Positions 24,671-31,151 of a stretch of DNA of 64,000 nucleotides are shown piece after piece (within the stretch, counting starts at the first letter, position 1; each line of letters opens with the position of its first letter). Location: assembly GCF_014655595.1 (NCBI RefSeq), contig NZ_BNBL01000011.1, positions 124,001 through 188,000 of the forward strand, read 5' to 3'. The stretch is from Streptomyces griseocarneus. Lineage in GTDB: Bacteria; Actinomycetota; Actinomycetes; Streptomycetales; Streptomycetaceae. Position numbers and translations under genes: made by a program. Under the pieces are notes generated by a model, which saw only the letters and a list, made by a program, of their open reading frames with translations, was not told the DNA's origin and did not search any database.

Positions 24671-25272
24671 GCGGCGGACACTCCGGCGTGAGTCAGGTGC
24701 AGGGTCGGGACCTCGACTTCGTCCAGCAGTGCGCGGGCGAAGTCCGCGGTCGTGATCCGGCTGTCGGCGGTGGCGGGGGCGTGCGCGTACCCGCCCGTGG
24801 GCTCGCCCTCATGGTCGAAGTCCCCCGCCGGGCTCAATACCGCCCAGTCCAGCGCCTCAGGCGCGGCCGCTCGCAGCGCGTCGGTGCCGGCGCCGTGGCC
24901 GGCATAGAACTCCCGCCACTCCTGCGGGTACCCGGGGGTGTCCATCAGCAAGGTCCCGGACTCGGTGGGCAGTACGGACGCCAGCCCGACCGACACCAGC
25001 CGCTTCACCCCGGCCGCCGGGAGCCCTTCCGCGAGGGCACGGGCGACGGCGGGGAAGAACTCACCGGGGCGCGCACCGGGGTCGTACACAGCGACAATCG
25101 CCGCGTCGTGCCCGGCCGCGAGCCGCGCCACGGCCGCCGGGTCCGTCACCTCACCGTCGGCCCGCCCTGCCGCCGTGACCTCGTGGCCCCGCCGCCGGGC
25201 CTCCGCCACAGCCGCCTGGCCGACCCGGCCACTCGCCCCGAACACGATGATCCTGTTGCGCTTCGTTTCCAT
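24667..25272 (-). CDS. NAD(P)-binding (NmrA/epimerase-like) oxidoreductase
   Basis: This 201-residue Rossmann protein starts at the ATG giving METKRNRIIVFGASGRVGQA, with a GxxGxxG-type cofactor loop. It ends in the DSRITTADFARALLDEVEV pattern common to NAD(P)H-binding atypical SDRs, which lack the catalytic Tyr/Lys pair. It is divergent from an HxlR regulator across a 59-bp gap with an inverted repeat, and is coupled to the deazaflavin oxidoreductase. Redox stress or quinone detoxification is plausible. Confidence 0.83.
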   Translation of the reverse strand: METKRNRIIVFGASGRVGQAAVAEARRRGHEVTAAGRADGEVTDPAAVARLAAGHDAAIVAVYDPGARPGEFFPAVARALAEGLPAAGVKRLVSVGLASVLPTESGTLLMDTPGYPQEWREFYAGHGAGTDALRAAAPEALDWAVLSPAGDFDHEGEPTGGYAHAPATADSRITTADFARALLDEVEVPTLHLTHAGVSAA

Positions 25273-25296
25273 GGTCGGGAGCGTATGCCGAAGGCT

Positions 25297-25314
25297 GGTT
25301 TCCAATCGGATACC
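25297..25314. promoter_or_regulatory. Candidate HxlR operator
   Basis: GGTTTCC-AATC-GGATACC is an inverted repeat with one mismatch in seven. It lies in the gap between the divergent hxlR and oxidoreductase genes, 17 bases from the hxlR start. Confidence 0.45.
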
Positions 25315-25331
25315 GCCCTACGGTGTAGATC

Positions 25332-25721
25332 ATGAAGAAGTCGCAGGTCGTAAGAGCTCCGCTGGACCCCGAGATGTTCGACCCCGTCTGCCCCTCACCA
25401 CTGGTGCCGTTCCGCGTGGGCGACAAGTGGGCCACGCTGATCCTGCGCTGCCTGCAGGACGGCCCCCGCCGGTTCTCGGAGCTCAAGGTCCCCCTGCGCG
25501 GCATCACGGCCAAGTCGCTGACCCAGTCACTGCGCGGGCTGGAGCGGGACGGGTTCGTCGTACGGGAGGAGCACGAGGAGCGTCGCGTCGAATACGCCCT
25601 GACCCCACTCGGCCGGGCCCTGCTGGTCCCGCTGGACACGGCCTGCGAATGGACACGGGCGCATTGGGACGAGCTGATCGACGCGCAGGAGGCGGGCCTC
25701 GCGAGGGCCGCTGCCCATTGA
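25332..25721 (+). CDS. HxlR-family regulator
   Basis: This 129-residue protein has the single HxlR winged helix: VPFRVGDKWATLILRCLQDG, PRRFSELKVPLRGITAKSLT, QSLRGLERDGFVVRE, then VEYALTPLGRALL. An N-terminal Cys (DPVCPSPLVPF) is in the position used for redox or electrophile sensing by several family members. It is divergent from an NAD(P)-binding oxidoreductase and a deazaflavin oxidoreductase, which it likely represses until quinones or electrophiles appear. Confidence 0.9.
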   Translation: MKKSQVVRAPLDPEMFDPVCPSPLVPFRVGDKWATLILRCLQDGPRRFSELKVPLRGITAKSLTQSLRGLERDGFVVREEHEERRVEYALTPLGRALLVPLDTACEWTRAHWDELIDAQEAGLARAAAH

Positions 25722-25800
25722 GCACCCCACGGCACCTGTCCCGTCCGGGTGGGCGCGCCCAGTAGGGCCTGTCTCTTCGATCAGGTGACGGCAGGGCGCC

Positions 25801-25854
25801 TACGATGCCTTCAAGGCGCTGGCCGACCCCACCCGTCGGCGCATCCTTGGATGA
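25801..25854 (+). pseudogene. ArsR-family regulator remnant (N-terminal helix)
   Basis: The frame reads YDAFKALADPTRRRILG and then hits TGA. The FKALADPTRRxIL block is the highly conserved first helix of ArsR regulators; everything after it is missing. ArsR genes are often followed by VOC or SRPBCC genes, as here, so the VOC gene has probably lost its regulator. Confidence 0.6.
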
Positions 25855-25900
25855 GTTGGTGGAGCGCATCGTGACCCGACGGCTCAGGCCCGAAGCACCG

Positions 25901-25930
25901 GAGAACACTGGAGAGCACTGGAGAGCACCG
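25901..25930 (+). repeat. Three 10-bp tandem repeats providing the VOC ribosome-binding site
   Basis: GAGAACACTG, GAGAGCACTG and GAGAGCACCG are adjacent and differ at one or two positions. The last unit ends one base before the VOC start codon, and the purine runs could serve as a weak or multiplied Shine-Dalgarno site. Confidence 0.7.
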
Positions 25931-25931
25931 C

Positions 25932-26318
25932 ATGAGGATCCACCTGACCAGCGTCTTCGTCGATGACCAGGCCAAGGCCCTGCGCTTCTACACCGACGTG
26001 CTGGGCTTCGTGAAGAAGCACGACGTCCCACTGGGCAAGGCCCGGTGGCTGACCGTGGTCTCGCCGGAGGATCCCGACGGGACCGAGCTGCTGCTCGAGC
26101 CCTCCGGCCACCCCGCGGTGCAGCCGTACAAGACGGCGCTGGTCGAGGACGGCATCCCGGCCGCTTCTTTCGCCGTGGACGACGTACAAGCGGAGTTCGA
26201 CCGGCTGAGCAGGCTCGGGGTGCACTTCACCCAGGAACCGCTGGAGATGGGCCCGGTCACCACTGCGGTTCTGGACGACACCTGCGGCAACCTGATCCAG
26301 ATCGTGCTCAGCCGGTAA
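25932..26318 (+). CDS. VOC-superfamily (glyoxalase/bleomycin-resistance-like) protein
   Basis: This 128-residue protein is built of two beta-alpha-beta-beta-beta modules. The first is MRIHLTSVFVDDQAKALRFY ... DVLGF and carries the metal-ligand-type ELLLEPSG strand. The second is PAASFAVDDVQAEFDRLSRL and ends CGNLIQIVLSR. It is probably a metal-dependent dioxygenase, isomerase or binding protein; the substrate is not inferable. It follows a decayed ArsR gene and the 10-bp repeats. Confidence 0.88.
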   Translation: MRIHLTSVFVDDQAKALRFYTDVLGFVKKHDVPLGKARWLTVVSPEDPDGTELLLEPSGHPAVQPYKTALVEDGIPAASFAVDDVQAEFDRLSRLGVHFTQEPLEMGPVTTAVLDDTCGNLIQIVLSR

Positions 26319-26353
26319 GTTGCCGGTCCAGGCGCCCGCCGCGCTCTACTGTC

Positions 26354-26377
26354 CGCGGACGGCGCTCACCGTCCGCG
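26354..26377. terminator. Hairpin between the VOC and TetR genes
   Basis: CGCGGACGG and CCGTCCGCG form a perfect 9-bp stem with a 6-base loop, 36 bases after the VOC stop. It lies between convergent genes, so it may act in both directions. Confidence 0.6.
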
Positions 26378-26474
26378 CGACCACCTGGCGACCTGACGCC
26401 TCAACGCGGTTCCCAGCCGTCGGCAGCGAAGCGAGTAGGCCGAGTCAGGCGGCTGCCGCGGTATCCGGTCGCCG

Positions 26475-27080
26475 TCACCCCTCCCGGCCGGGACGGTCTT
26501 GCTGGCGCGCCAGGGCGGTGGTGGCCCAGCCGTGTTCCAGGAGGGTGAACAAGTCGCGCATGGCCCGGGCCGGGTCGTCGCTTGCGCGGGCGATGCTGGG
26601 GGCTTCCAGGGCGAAGCGTGCCAGGCCGGTGACGGCGGGGTCATCCGGGGCGAGGTCGGTGGCCTCGGCGAGGGTGTCGGCCAGTGTCTTCTCGTGGCGC
26701 GACCACATGCGCCGGGCGTAGTCCCGCAGCGCGGGGGTGGATTCGACGAGGACGAACGTGGGGTCGTCGGTCCGCACGGCGGTACGCGTGTGCACCATGT
26801 GGTCGCGCAGGGCGTGCAGCACGGACTGACCGGGGGCCCGGTCGCGAACGGCGGCCATAAGGGCGCTCTCGATGTCCGCGTCCAGGTCGAAGACGAGGGC
26901 TTCCTTGCTGGGGAAGTGCTTGAAGAGCGTGCTCAGCGAGACGTCGGCCGCCTCCGCCACCTCGCGCACACCGACGTTGTCGAAGCCGCGCTCGGTGAAC
27001 AGCCGCACCGCGGCATCCGCCAGAGCCTGCCTGGTTCGGGCCTTCTTGCGCTCGCGGCGTCCTGTCGTTGTCTCGGTCAT
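26475..27080 (-). CDS. TetR-family regulator
   Basis: This 201-residue protein has a typical N-terminal TetR helix-turn-helix: KARTRQALADAAVRLFTERG, FDNVGVREVAEAADVSLSTL, FKHFPSKEALVFDLD. The C-terminal domain ends with a DPARAMRDLFTLLEHGW helix as in MftR-like and AcrR-like members. It is divergent from the second TetX-like monooxygenase across a 238-bp gap and is its likely repressor. Confidence 0.9.
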   Translation of the reverse strand: MTETTTGRRERKKARTRQALADAAVRLFTERGFDNVGVREVAEAADVSLSTLFKHFPSKEALVFDLDADIESALMAAVRDRAPGQSVLHALRDHMVHTRTAVRTDDPTFVLVESTPALRDYARRMWSRHEKTLADTLAEATDLAPDDPAVTGLARFALEAPSIARASDDPARAMRDLFTLLEHGWATTALARQQDRPGREG

Positions 27081-27108
27081 GCGCCCACCCTACCCGTCTG
27101 AGGCGACT

Positions 27109-27126
27109 CGATCGCAATGGTGATCG
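27109..27126. promoter_or_regulatory. Possible TetR operator before the TetX-like gene
   Basis: CGATC-N8-GATCG is an 18-bp inverted repeat close to the tetR start, in the divergent gap. The arms are short, so the support is modest. Confidence 0.35.
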
Positions 27127-27318
27127 GATAGAAAATCGGAGCGGTTGTACTTTTGCAGCTGCTGTGCTTCTGTGAGCAGGTACGCCTGACGGGCACTCAA
27201 CTGCCGGAACTCGTGGCGCGCGTCCCCACACCGGAACGACTGATCTGCCCTGCCCGAAACAGGGCGTCACCACACGACGCCAGCGCCCTCCTCAACCATC
27301 GAACGGAGCGTGGCCCTC

Positions 27319-28497
27319 ATGTCCACCACCCCTCGCATCGCGATCGCCGGCGCCGGCCTTGGCGGCCTCGTCTGCGCGCGCATCCTGCAGCAGCACGGCG
27401 TACCGGTCACGGTCTTCGAGCGTGAGACCGACCCCGACTCCCGCTCGCAGGGCGGCACTCTCGACATCGACGCAGACACCGGCCAGGCGGCCCTGCGCGC
27501 GGCCGGTCTGTTCGACCAATTCCTCGCGCTGTCCAGGCCCGAAGGCCAGGAGTGGCGCCTGTACGACCGCCACGCGACCCTGATACGCCACGACCGGGCC
27601 GGTGAGGACGATCTGAGCAGGCCCGAGATCGACCGCGGCCGGCTGCGCGCGCTCCTGCTGGACTCCCTCGCCCCCGGCACGGTCCGCTGGGGCCACTCCG
27701 TCAGGGCCGTCACCCCACTCCCCCACGGCACCGCCCGCCTGCACCACCACGACCGCACCGGCAAGGACTCCGACGACTTCGACCTGGTCGTCGGCGCCGA
27801 TGGCGCCTGGTCCCGGGTACGCCCCGCGCTCTCCGACGCCCAGCCCTCCTACGCCGGTGTCACGATGGTGGAAGCCCACTTCGACGACGTCGACCACCGT
27901 CACCCCGGCATCGCCCGCCTGGTCGGTCGCGGCACCATGTCGGCCAAGGCGGGCCGCCGCAGCCTGGTGCTGCAGCGCAACAGCAACGGACACGTCCGCG
28001 CCTACATCACCTTCCGCGGCCCCCAGGACTGGCACACCGGCCTCGACCTCGCCGACACCGACTCCGTACGCGCCCGCCTCCTCGCCCAGTACCAGGGCTG
28101 GCACGAGAGCCTGCTGGACATCCTGCGCGACAACGAGGGCGGTTTCATCAACCGGCCCATGTACGTCCTTCCCGTTGCCCACTCCTGGCAGCGCGTCCCC
28201 GGCATCACCCTGCTCGGCGACGCCGCCCACCTGATGCCACCCGTCGGCGTCGGCGCCAACCTCGCCCTGCTCGACGGCGCCGAACTCGCCCAAGCCGTCA
28301 TCGACCACGCCACCATCGACGAGGCCCTCGACGCCTACGAAAGCGTCATGCTGCCCCGCGCGATCGACAACGCGAAGACGGCCCAGCAGATGCTCACCAC
28401 CCTCATGCCCGACACCGACTCCGACGAAGCCCTCTTCCCCGACGCCCTCTGGCCGTCCGGCAACCTCCCTGACTCGAGCCCCGCCCACGCCGACTGA
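27319..28497 (+). CDS. TetX-like FAD-dependent monooxygenase (second copy)
   Basis: This 392-residue flavin monooxygenase has FAD motif RIAIAGAGLGGLVCARILQQ, the family block GGTLDIDADTGQAALRAAGL, DG motif VVGADGAWSRVRPA and GD motif GITLLGDAAHLMPPVGVGAN. The ATG at 27319 is chosen over a GTG three codons upstream. It closely parallels the TetX-like enzyme at 4983-6101 in length and motif order but is not a recent duplicate. It is divergent from a TetR gene. It probably hydroxylates a drug-like or polyketide substrate. Confidence 0.88.
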   Translation: MSTTPRIAIAGAGLGGLVCARILQQHGVPVTVFERETDPDSRSQGGTLDIDADTGQAALRAAGLFDQFLALSRPEGQEWRLYDRHATLIRHDRAGEDDLSRPEIDRGRLRALLLDSLAPGTVRWGHSVRAVTPLPHGTARLHHHDRTGKDSDDFDLVVGADGAWSRVRPALSDAQPSYAGVTMVEAHFDDVDHRHPGIARLVGRGTMSAKAGRRSLVLQRNSNGHVRAYITFRGPQDWHTGLDLADTDSVRARLLAQYQGWHESLLDILRDNEGGFINRPMYVLPVAHSWQRVPGITLLGDAAHLMPPVGVGANLALLDGAELAQAVIDHATIDEALDAYESVMLPRAIDNAKTAQQMLTTLMPDTDSDEALFPDALWPSGNLPDSSPAHAD

Positions 28498-28603
28498 GCC
28501 CGTCCGGCACTCCCCGAGATCCGCCGACATCCGCACCCGGGGGCCCGAGTAATCGGCAGAACGACCGATGCGCCGAAAAGATCTTGGAATCTACGTTGGC
28601 CGC

Positions 28604-29209
28604 ATGCACTCACCGAACACGCCCAAGCCGATCGAGACCGGCGACGCTCCTGAGATCACACGCACCCTGGCCCGCGCCTTCGGGGACGACCCGATGATGC
28701 TGTGGCTCTTCCCTGACGAAGAAGGGCGCGAGGACCGTCTCGCCCAGTGGTTCGACGTCATGCTCACGCAAAAGTACGGCCCACTCGGTCACTGTGAACG
28801 CACCGACGCGGCAGCGGCCTTCTGGACACCGCCCGGCACGGCCGAGCAGCACCCGGACGAGGAGACGCTGACCCGCATCAGCGGGCTGCTGGGCGAGCAG
28901 ACGGCCCGGCTGGGAGAAATGCTGGAACTGGTCGGCCAGGCAACCCCCCAGGAACCCCACTGGTACCTGGCGGTACTCGGCGCAGACCCGGCGGCCCAGG
29001 GCAAGGGCCACGGCGCTGCCCTGCTGCTTTCGGGCCTGGCCAAGGCGGACGCGGCCGGACTGCCGACACACCTCGAATCGTCGAAGCAGGCCAACATCGG
29101 CTTCTACGAGCGATTCGGGTTCACCGTGCGGGGCGAGATCCACGTACCCGGGGGCGGCCCGACGCTCTGGTCGATGTGGCGAGAGGCGCACGGAGACGTT
29201 CGCCGGTAG
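28604..29209 (+). CDS. GNAT-family N-acetyltransferase (puromycin-acetyltransferase-like)
   Basis: This protein of about 201 residues starts at the ATG giving MHSPNTPKPIETGD; a frame 12 codons longer is possible. Motif A is LAVLGADPAAQGKGHGAALL (QGKGHG acetyl-CoA loop), followed by THLESSKQANIGFYERFGFT. The pattern of an N-terminal RTLARAFGDDPMMLWLFPDE and HWYL before motif A is shared with puromycin and bleomycin-type acetyltransferases. It may therefore inactivate a drug, although many such proteins have unknown substrates. A strong terminator follows. Confidence 0.87.
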   Translation: MHSPNTPKPIETGDAPEITRTLARAFGDDPMMLWLFPDEEGREDRLAQWFDVMLTQKYGPLGHCERTDAAAAFWTPPGTAEQHPDEETLTRISGLLGEQTARLGEMLELVGQATPQEPHWYLAVLGADPAAQGKGHGAALLLSGLAKADAAGLPTHLESSKQANIGFYERFGFTVRGEIHVPGGGPTLWSMWREAHGDVRR

Positions 29210-29322
29210 GCCCATGCCCATCACCTGGCCGACCGGCTCGGAGTCGGCCAGGAGGGCGTGGGTGATGCGCGGGGTCGCGGGTTCCTCCGGCCCGGATCGA
29301 GCCCCCCCCGCGTTAACTTGCA

Positions 29323-29357
29323 GCCGCCCGTGGCCATGGCTTGTGGCCACGGGCGGC
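29323..29357. terminator. Strong terminator after the GNAT gene
   Basis: GCCGCCCGTGGCCA and TGGCCACGGGCGGC form a perfect 14-bp stem with a 7-base loop. No CDS overlaps it. It is the best terminator in the left half of the window. Confidence 0.8.
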
Positions 29358-29494
29358 ACTTGCATGACTCACGGGGTGAGGAATTTCAGGGCCGCGTCTT
29401 CCTGGCCCAAGGCCGGGCGCCCTGGACGCCGGCGTCGTCCGCCAAGGTCGCTCGAACAACGTGACAGGCTCACCCGGTCACCCCTTCATGCCTG

Positions 29495-29782
29495 CTACCG
29501 AACGCGCACGCTTGGATGTACTTCGCGCTCGATGCGCGGCATGATCTCCGGGATGTAGATCTTCTGGATGGCGTCGCCGGCGTCGTGAGCCTCCCAGTGG
29601 GCGCGGCTGGCCCAGCGCTCGACCAGGACGAAGCGGCTTGGTTCCTCGTGTGACTGGTAGGCCTCCCAGCTGACGCAGCCGTCCTCTGCCAGGCACAAAG
29701 GGCGCATCCGAGTCAAAGCGTCGGCCACTAGGGCGACATCGGGGTTCTCGGGGACCCGGATGATGACGATGAGGTCGAACAA
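29495..29782 (-). CDS. Antibiotic-biosynthesis-monooxygenase-fold (ABM) protein
   Basis: This 95-residue ferredoxin-like-fold protein starts MFDLIVIIRVPENPDVALVA. The core GCVSWEAYQSHEEPSRFVLV and ERWASRAHWEAHDAGDAIQK matches the ABM/quinol-monooxygenase (YgiN-like) family, including the conserved W and H. Members act as dimers on quinones or polyketides, or are stress-related. It stands alone between a terminator and a gene-poor stretch. Confidence 0.87.
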   Translation of the reverse strand: MFDLIVIIRVPENPDVALVADALTRMRPLCLAEDGCVSWEAYQSHEEPSRFVLVERWASRAHWEAHDAGDAIQKIYIPEIMPRIEREVHPSVRVR

Positions 29783-30422
29783 CGTACTCCTCAGGGGTGA
29801 GCTGAGCCTCCGTCGCCGGCGAGGAGACTTAGGCGGCCAGTCAGAATAAACGATCTTTCATTGCTCGCCGCGGGCGCGAACGCGGCTGTTCCCTCGTACC
29901 GGCGGGCGTCAACCGACAGTGCGGCGCTTGCCCCGGCGGGGGACCAGGAAGCGATTGTGTGCGCGAACCGCGCAATGCCCCGCAAGGGTGAGTCGCCTCG
30001 CGCGGGTGGCGTCGAACATGTCGCCGGGCCCTCGAGCCCAAGCGCGCCTTGGGGTGCGGGAGAACATCGAATCTTCGTTCCATCTTTCGCCCAGCCGCCC
30101 CCGTGACGGGCCTCTGATCAGCAGCGTTATTCCGGGCATCTGACTCGACTACTCGCCCACGGATGCCTCATGACTTCCATGCCCGGCACCGCCGCTCCGC
30201 GTGCCGCGTTCGAACCCCTCCCCGTCGGCCGCCGACCGGGGGATGTGGGCGCGGTTGACGGTTTCTTCGCCCGTACATTCGACGAGTCCTGTCGGACATC
30301 GAGGCGACGGGCACGGCCGCCAGAAGGCCGCGTCGTCGAGGGCGGCCCGTGAACGGGCCCACGTCACGTCGATGCATCCGCGCGGCCGCCGGGCCGCAAT
30401 CGTGCCGGAGGAGAGGGAGACC
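29783..30422. other. 640-bp stretch without a confident gene
   Basis: Short frames exist on both strands. One (30170-30352, plus strand, 60 codons, begins MTSMPGTAAPRAAFEPL) has no Shine-Dalgarno site and an Arg-rich tail, so I do not call it. I see no repeats or hairpins of note. The last part carries the Shine-Dalgarno GGAGGAGAGGGAGA of the Nudix gene. Confidence 0.6.
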
Positions 30423-30890
30423 GTGTCGTTCCTGCCGAACATCGTTGGCGCGCACCTGTTGTTCCAGCGGAGAGGCCAGGTCCTGTTGGGGCTACGGCCG
30501 CCGGACACACTGTCCGCGACGCATGTCTGGCATGTGCCGGCGGGGCACGTGGAGCGGGAGAGCGCACGGGCCTGCGCTGTGCGGGAAGCCGGCGAGGAGC
30601 TCGGCGTCATCGTCGCCGAGCCGGACCTCGAGCTCGTACACACCGTGCACCTGCTGGACACCGACGCCGCCGCTACCGATGCCAATGCCCATGCCGTGCC
30701 ACGACTGCAGCTGTTCTTCCGCGTTCACCGGTGGCACGGCGAACCGCGGCTGATGGAACCGGGCCAGTGCGTGAAGTGGCAGTGGTGGCCGTTGCACGCT
30801 CTCCCCGACCCGACGGTGGAGTACACGGTCGCGGCGCTGGAGGGCATAGCGAACGGCTGGCCGTACACGGACATGGGCTGGCCCCGGTGA
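30423..30890 (+). CDS. Nudix hydrolase
   Basis: This 155-residue Nudix protein starts at the GTG at 30423 behind an excellent GGAGGAGAGGGAGA. The Nudix helix is PAGHVERESARACAVREAGE followed by ELGV. The REAGEEL core with both metal-binding Glu residues is intact, but the segment between the first Gly and Glu is one residue shorter than the GX5E consensus. It probably cleaves a nucleoside diphosphate derivative. It is the first gene of the 30-45 kb cluster in the rightward direction and is followed by a hairpin. Confidence 0.83.
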   Translation: MSFLPNIVGAHLLFQRRGQVLLGLRPPDTLSATHVWHVPAGHVERESARACAVREAGEELGVIVAEPDLELVHTVHLLDTDAAATDANAHAVPRLQLFFRVHRWHGEPRLMEPGQCVKWQWWPLHALPDPTVEYTVAALEGIANGWPYTDMGWPR

Positions 30891-30906
30891 CTCCTGCCCG
30901 GCGCAG

Positions 30907-30927
30907 CCGGGGGCCGGCCGCCCCCGG
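30907..30927. terminator. Hairpin after the Nudix gene
   Basis: CCGGGGGC and GCCCCCGG form an 8-bp stem with a 5-base loop, nested in a larger CCTGCCCGG/CCGGGCAGG inverted repeat (about 30893-30932). It lies 17 bases after the stop. Confidence 0.65.
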
Positions 30928-31016
30928 GCAGGTGATGCCCTGCCGCTGACCGGCACTCGGCTCAACACCACGACCACTCGGCTCATCCACCACGACGACC
31001 CTTGCTGGAGGCTGCT

Positions 31017-31151
31017 GTGTCCCACTCCCCGTTCCCCACTTCGCCGACCGCGGCCGCGGCTCCTCCAGGGCGAGCGCGGCCGCCCCGGGATGGGAGCTGC
31101 CCATGCCGGCTGCGTCCGTCGATGAGGGTGAGGGGGAACGCAAGTGAGTGA
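31017..31151 (+). CDS. Possible 44-residue peptide overlapping the exporter start
   Basis: The GTG at 31017 follows GGAGG by five bases and opens a 44-codon frame (MSHSPFPTSPTAAAAPPG ... DGSCPCRLRPSM ...). The frame overlaps the first codons of the ABC exporter by eight bases, a layout seen with leader peptides or peptide substrates of exporters. The CPC motif is notable. Composition is biased (Pro, Arg, Ala) and no homologue is known to me, so this may be chance. A second frame, the 14-codon MPAASVDEGEGERK at 31103-31147, also ends on the exporter start. Confidence 0.3.
   Translation: MSHSPFPTSPTAAAAPPGRARPPRDGSCPCRLRPSMRVRGNASE

Noticed and set aside
30170..30352. 60-codon plus-strand frame before the Nudix gene
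   Set aside because: No ribosome-binding site and an Arg/Pro-rich end; not distinguishable from chance.
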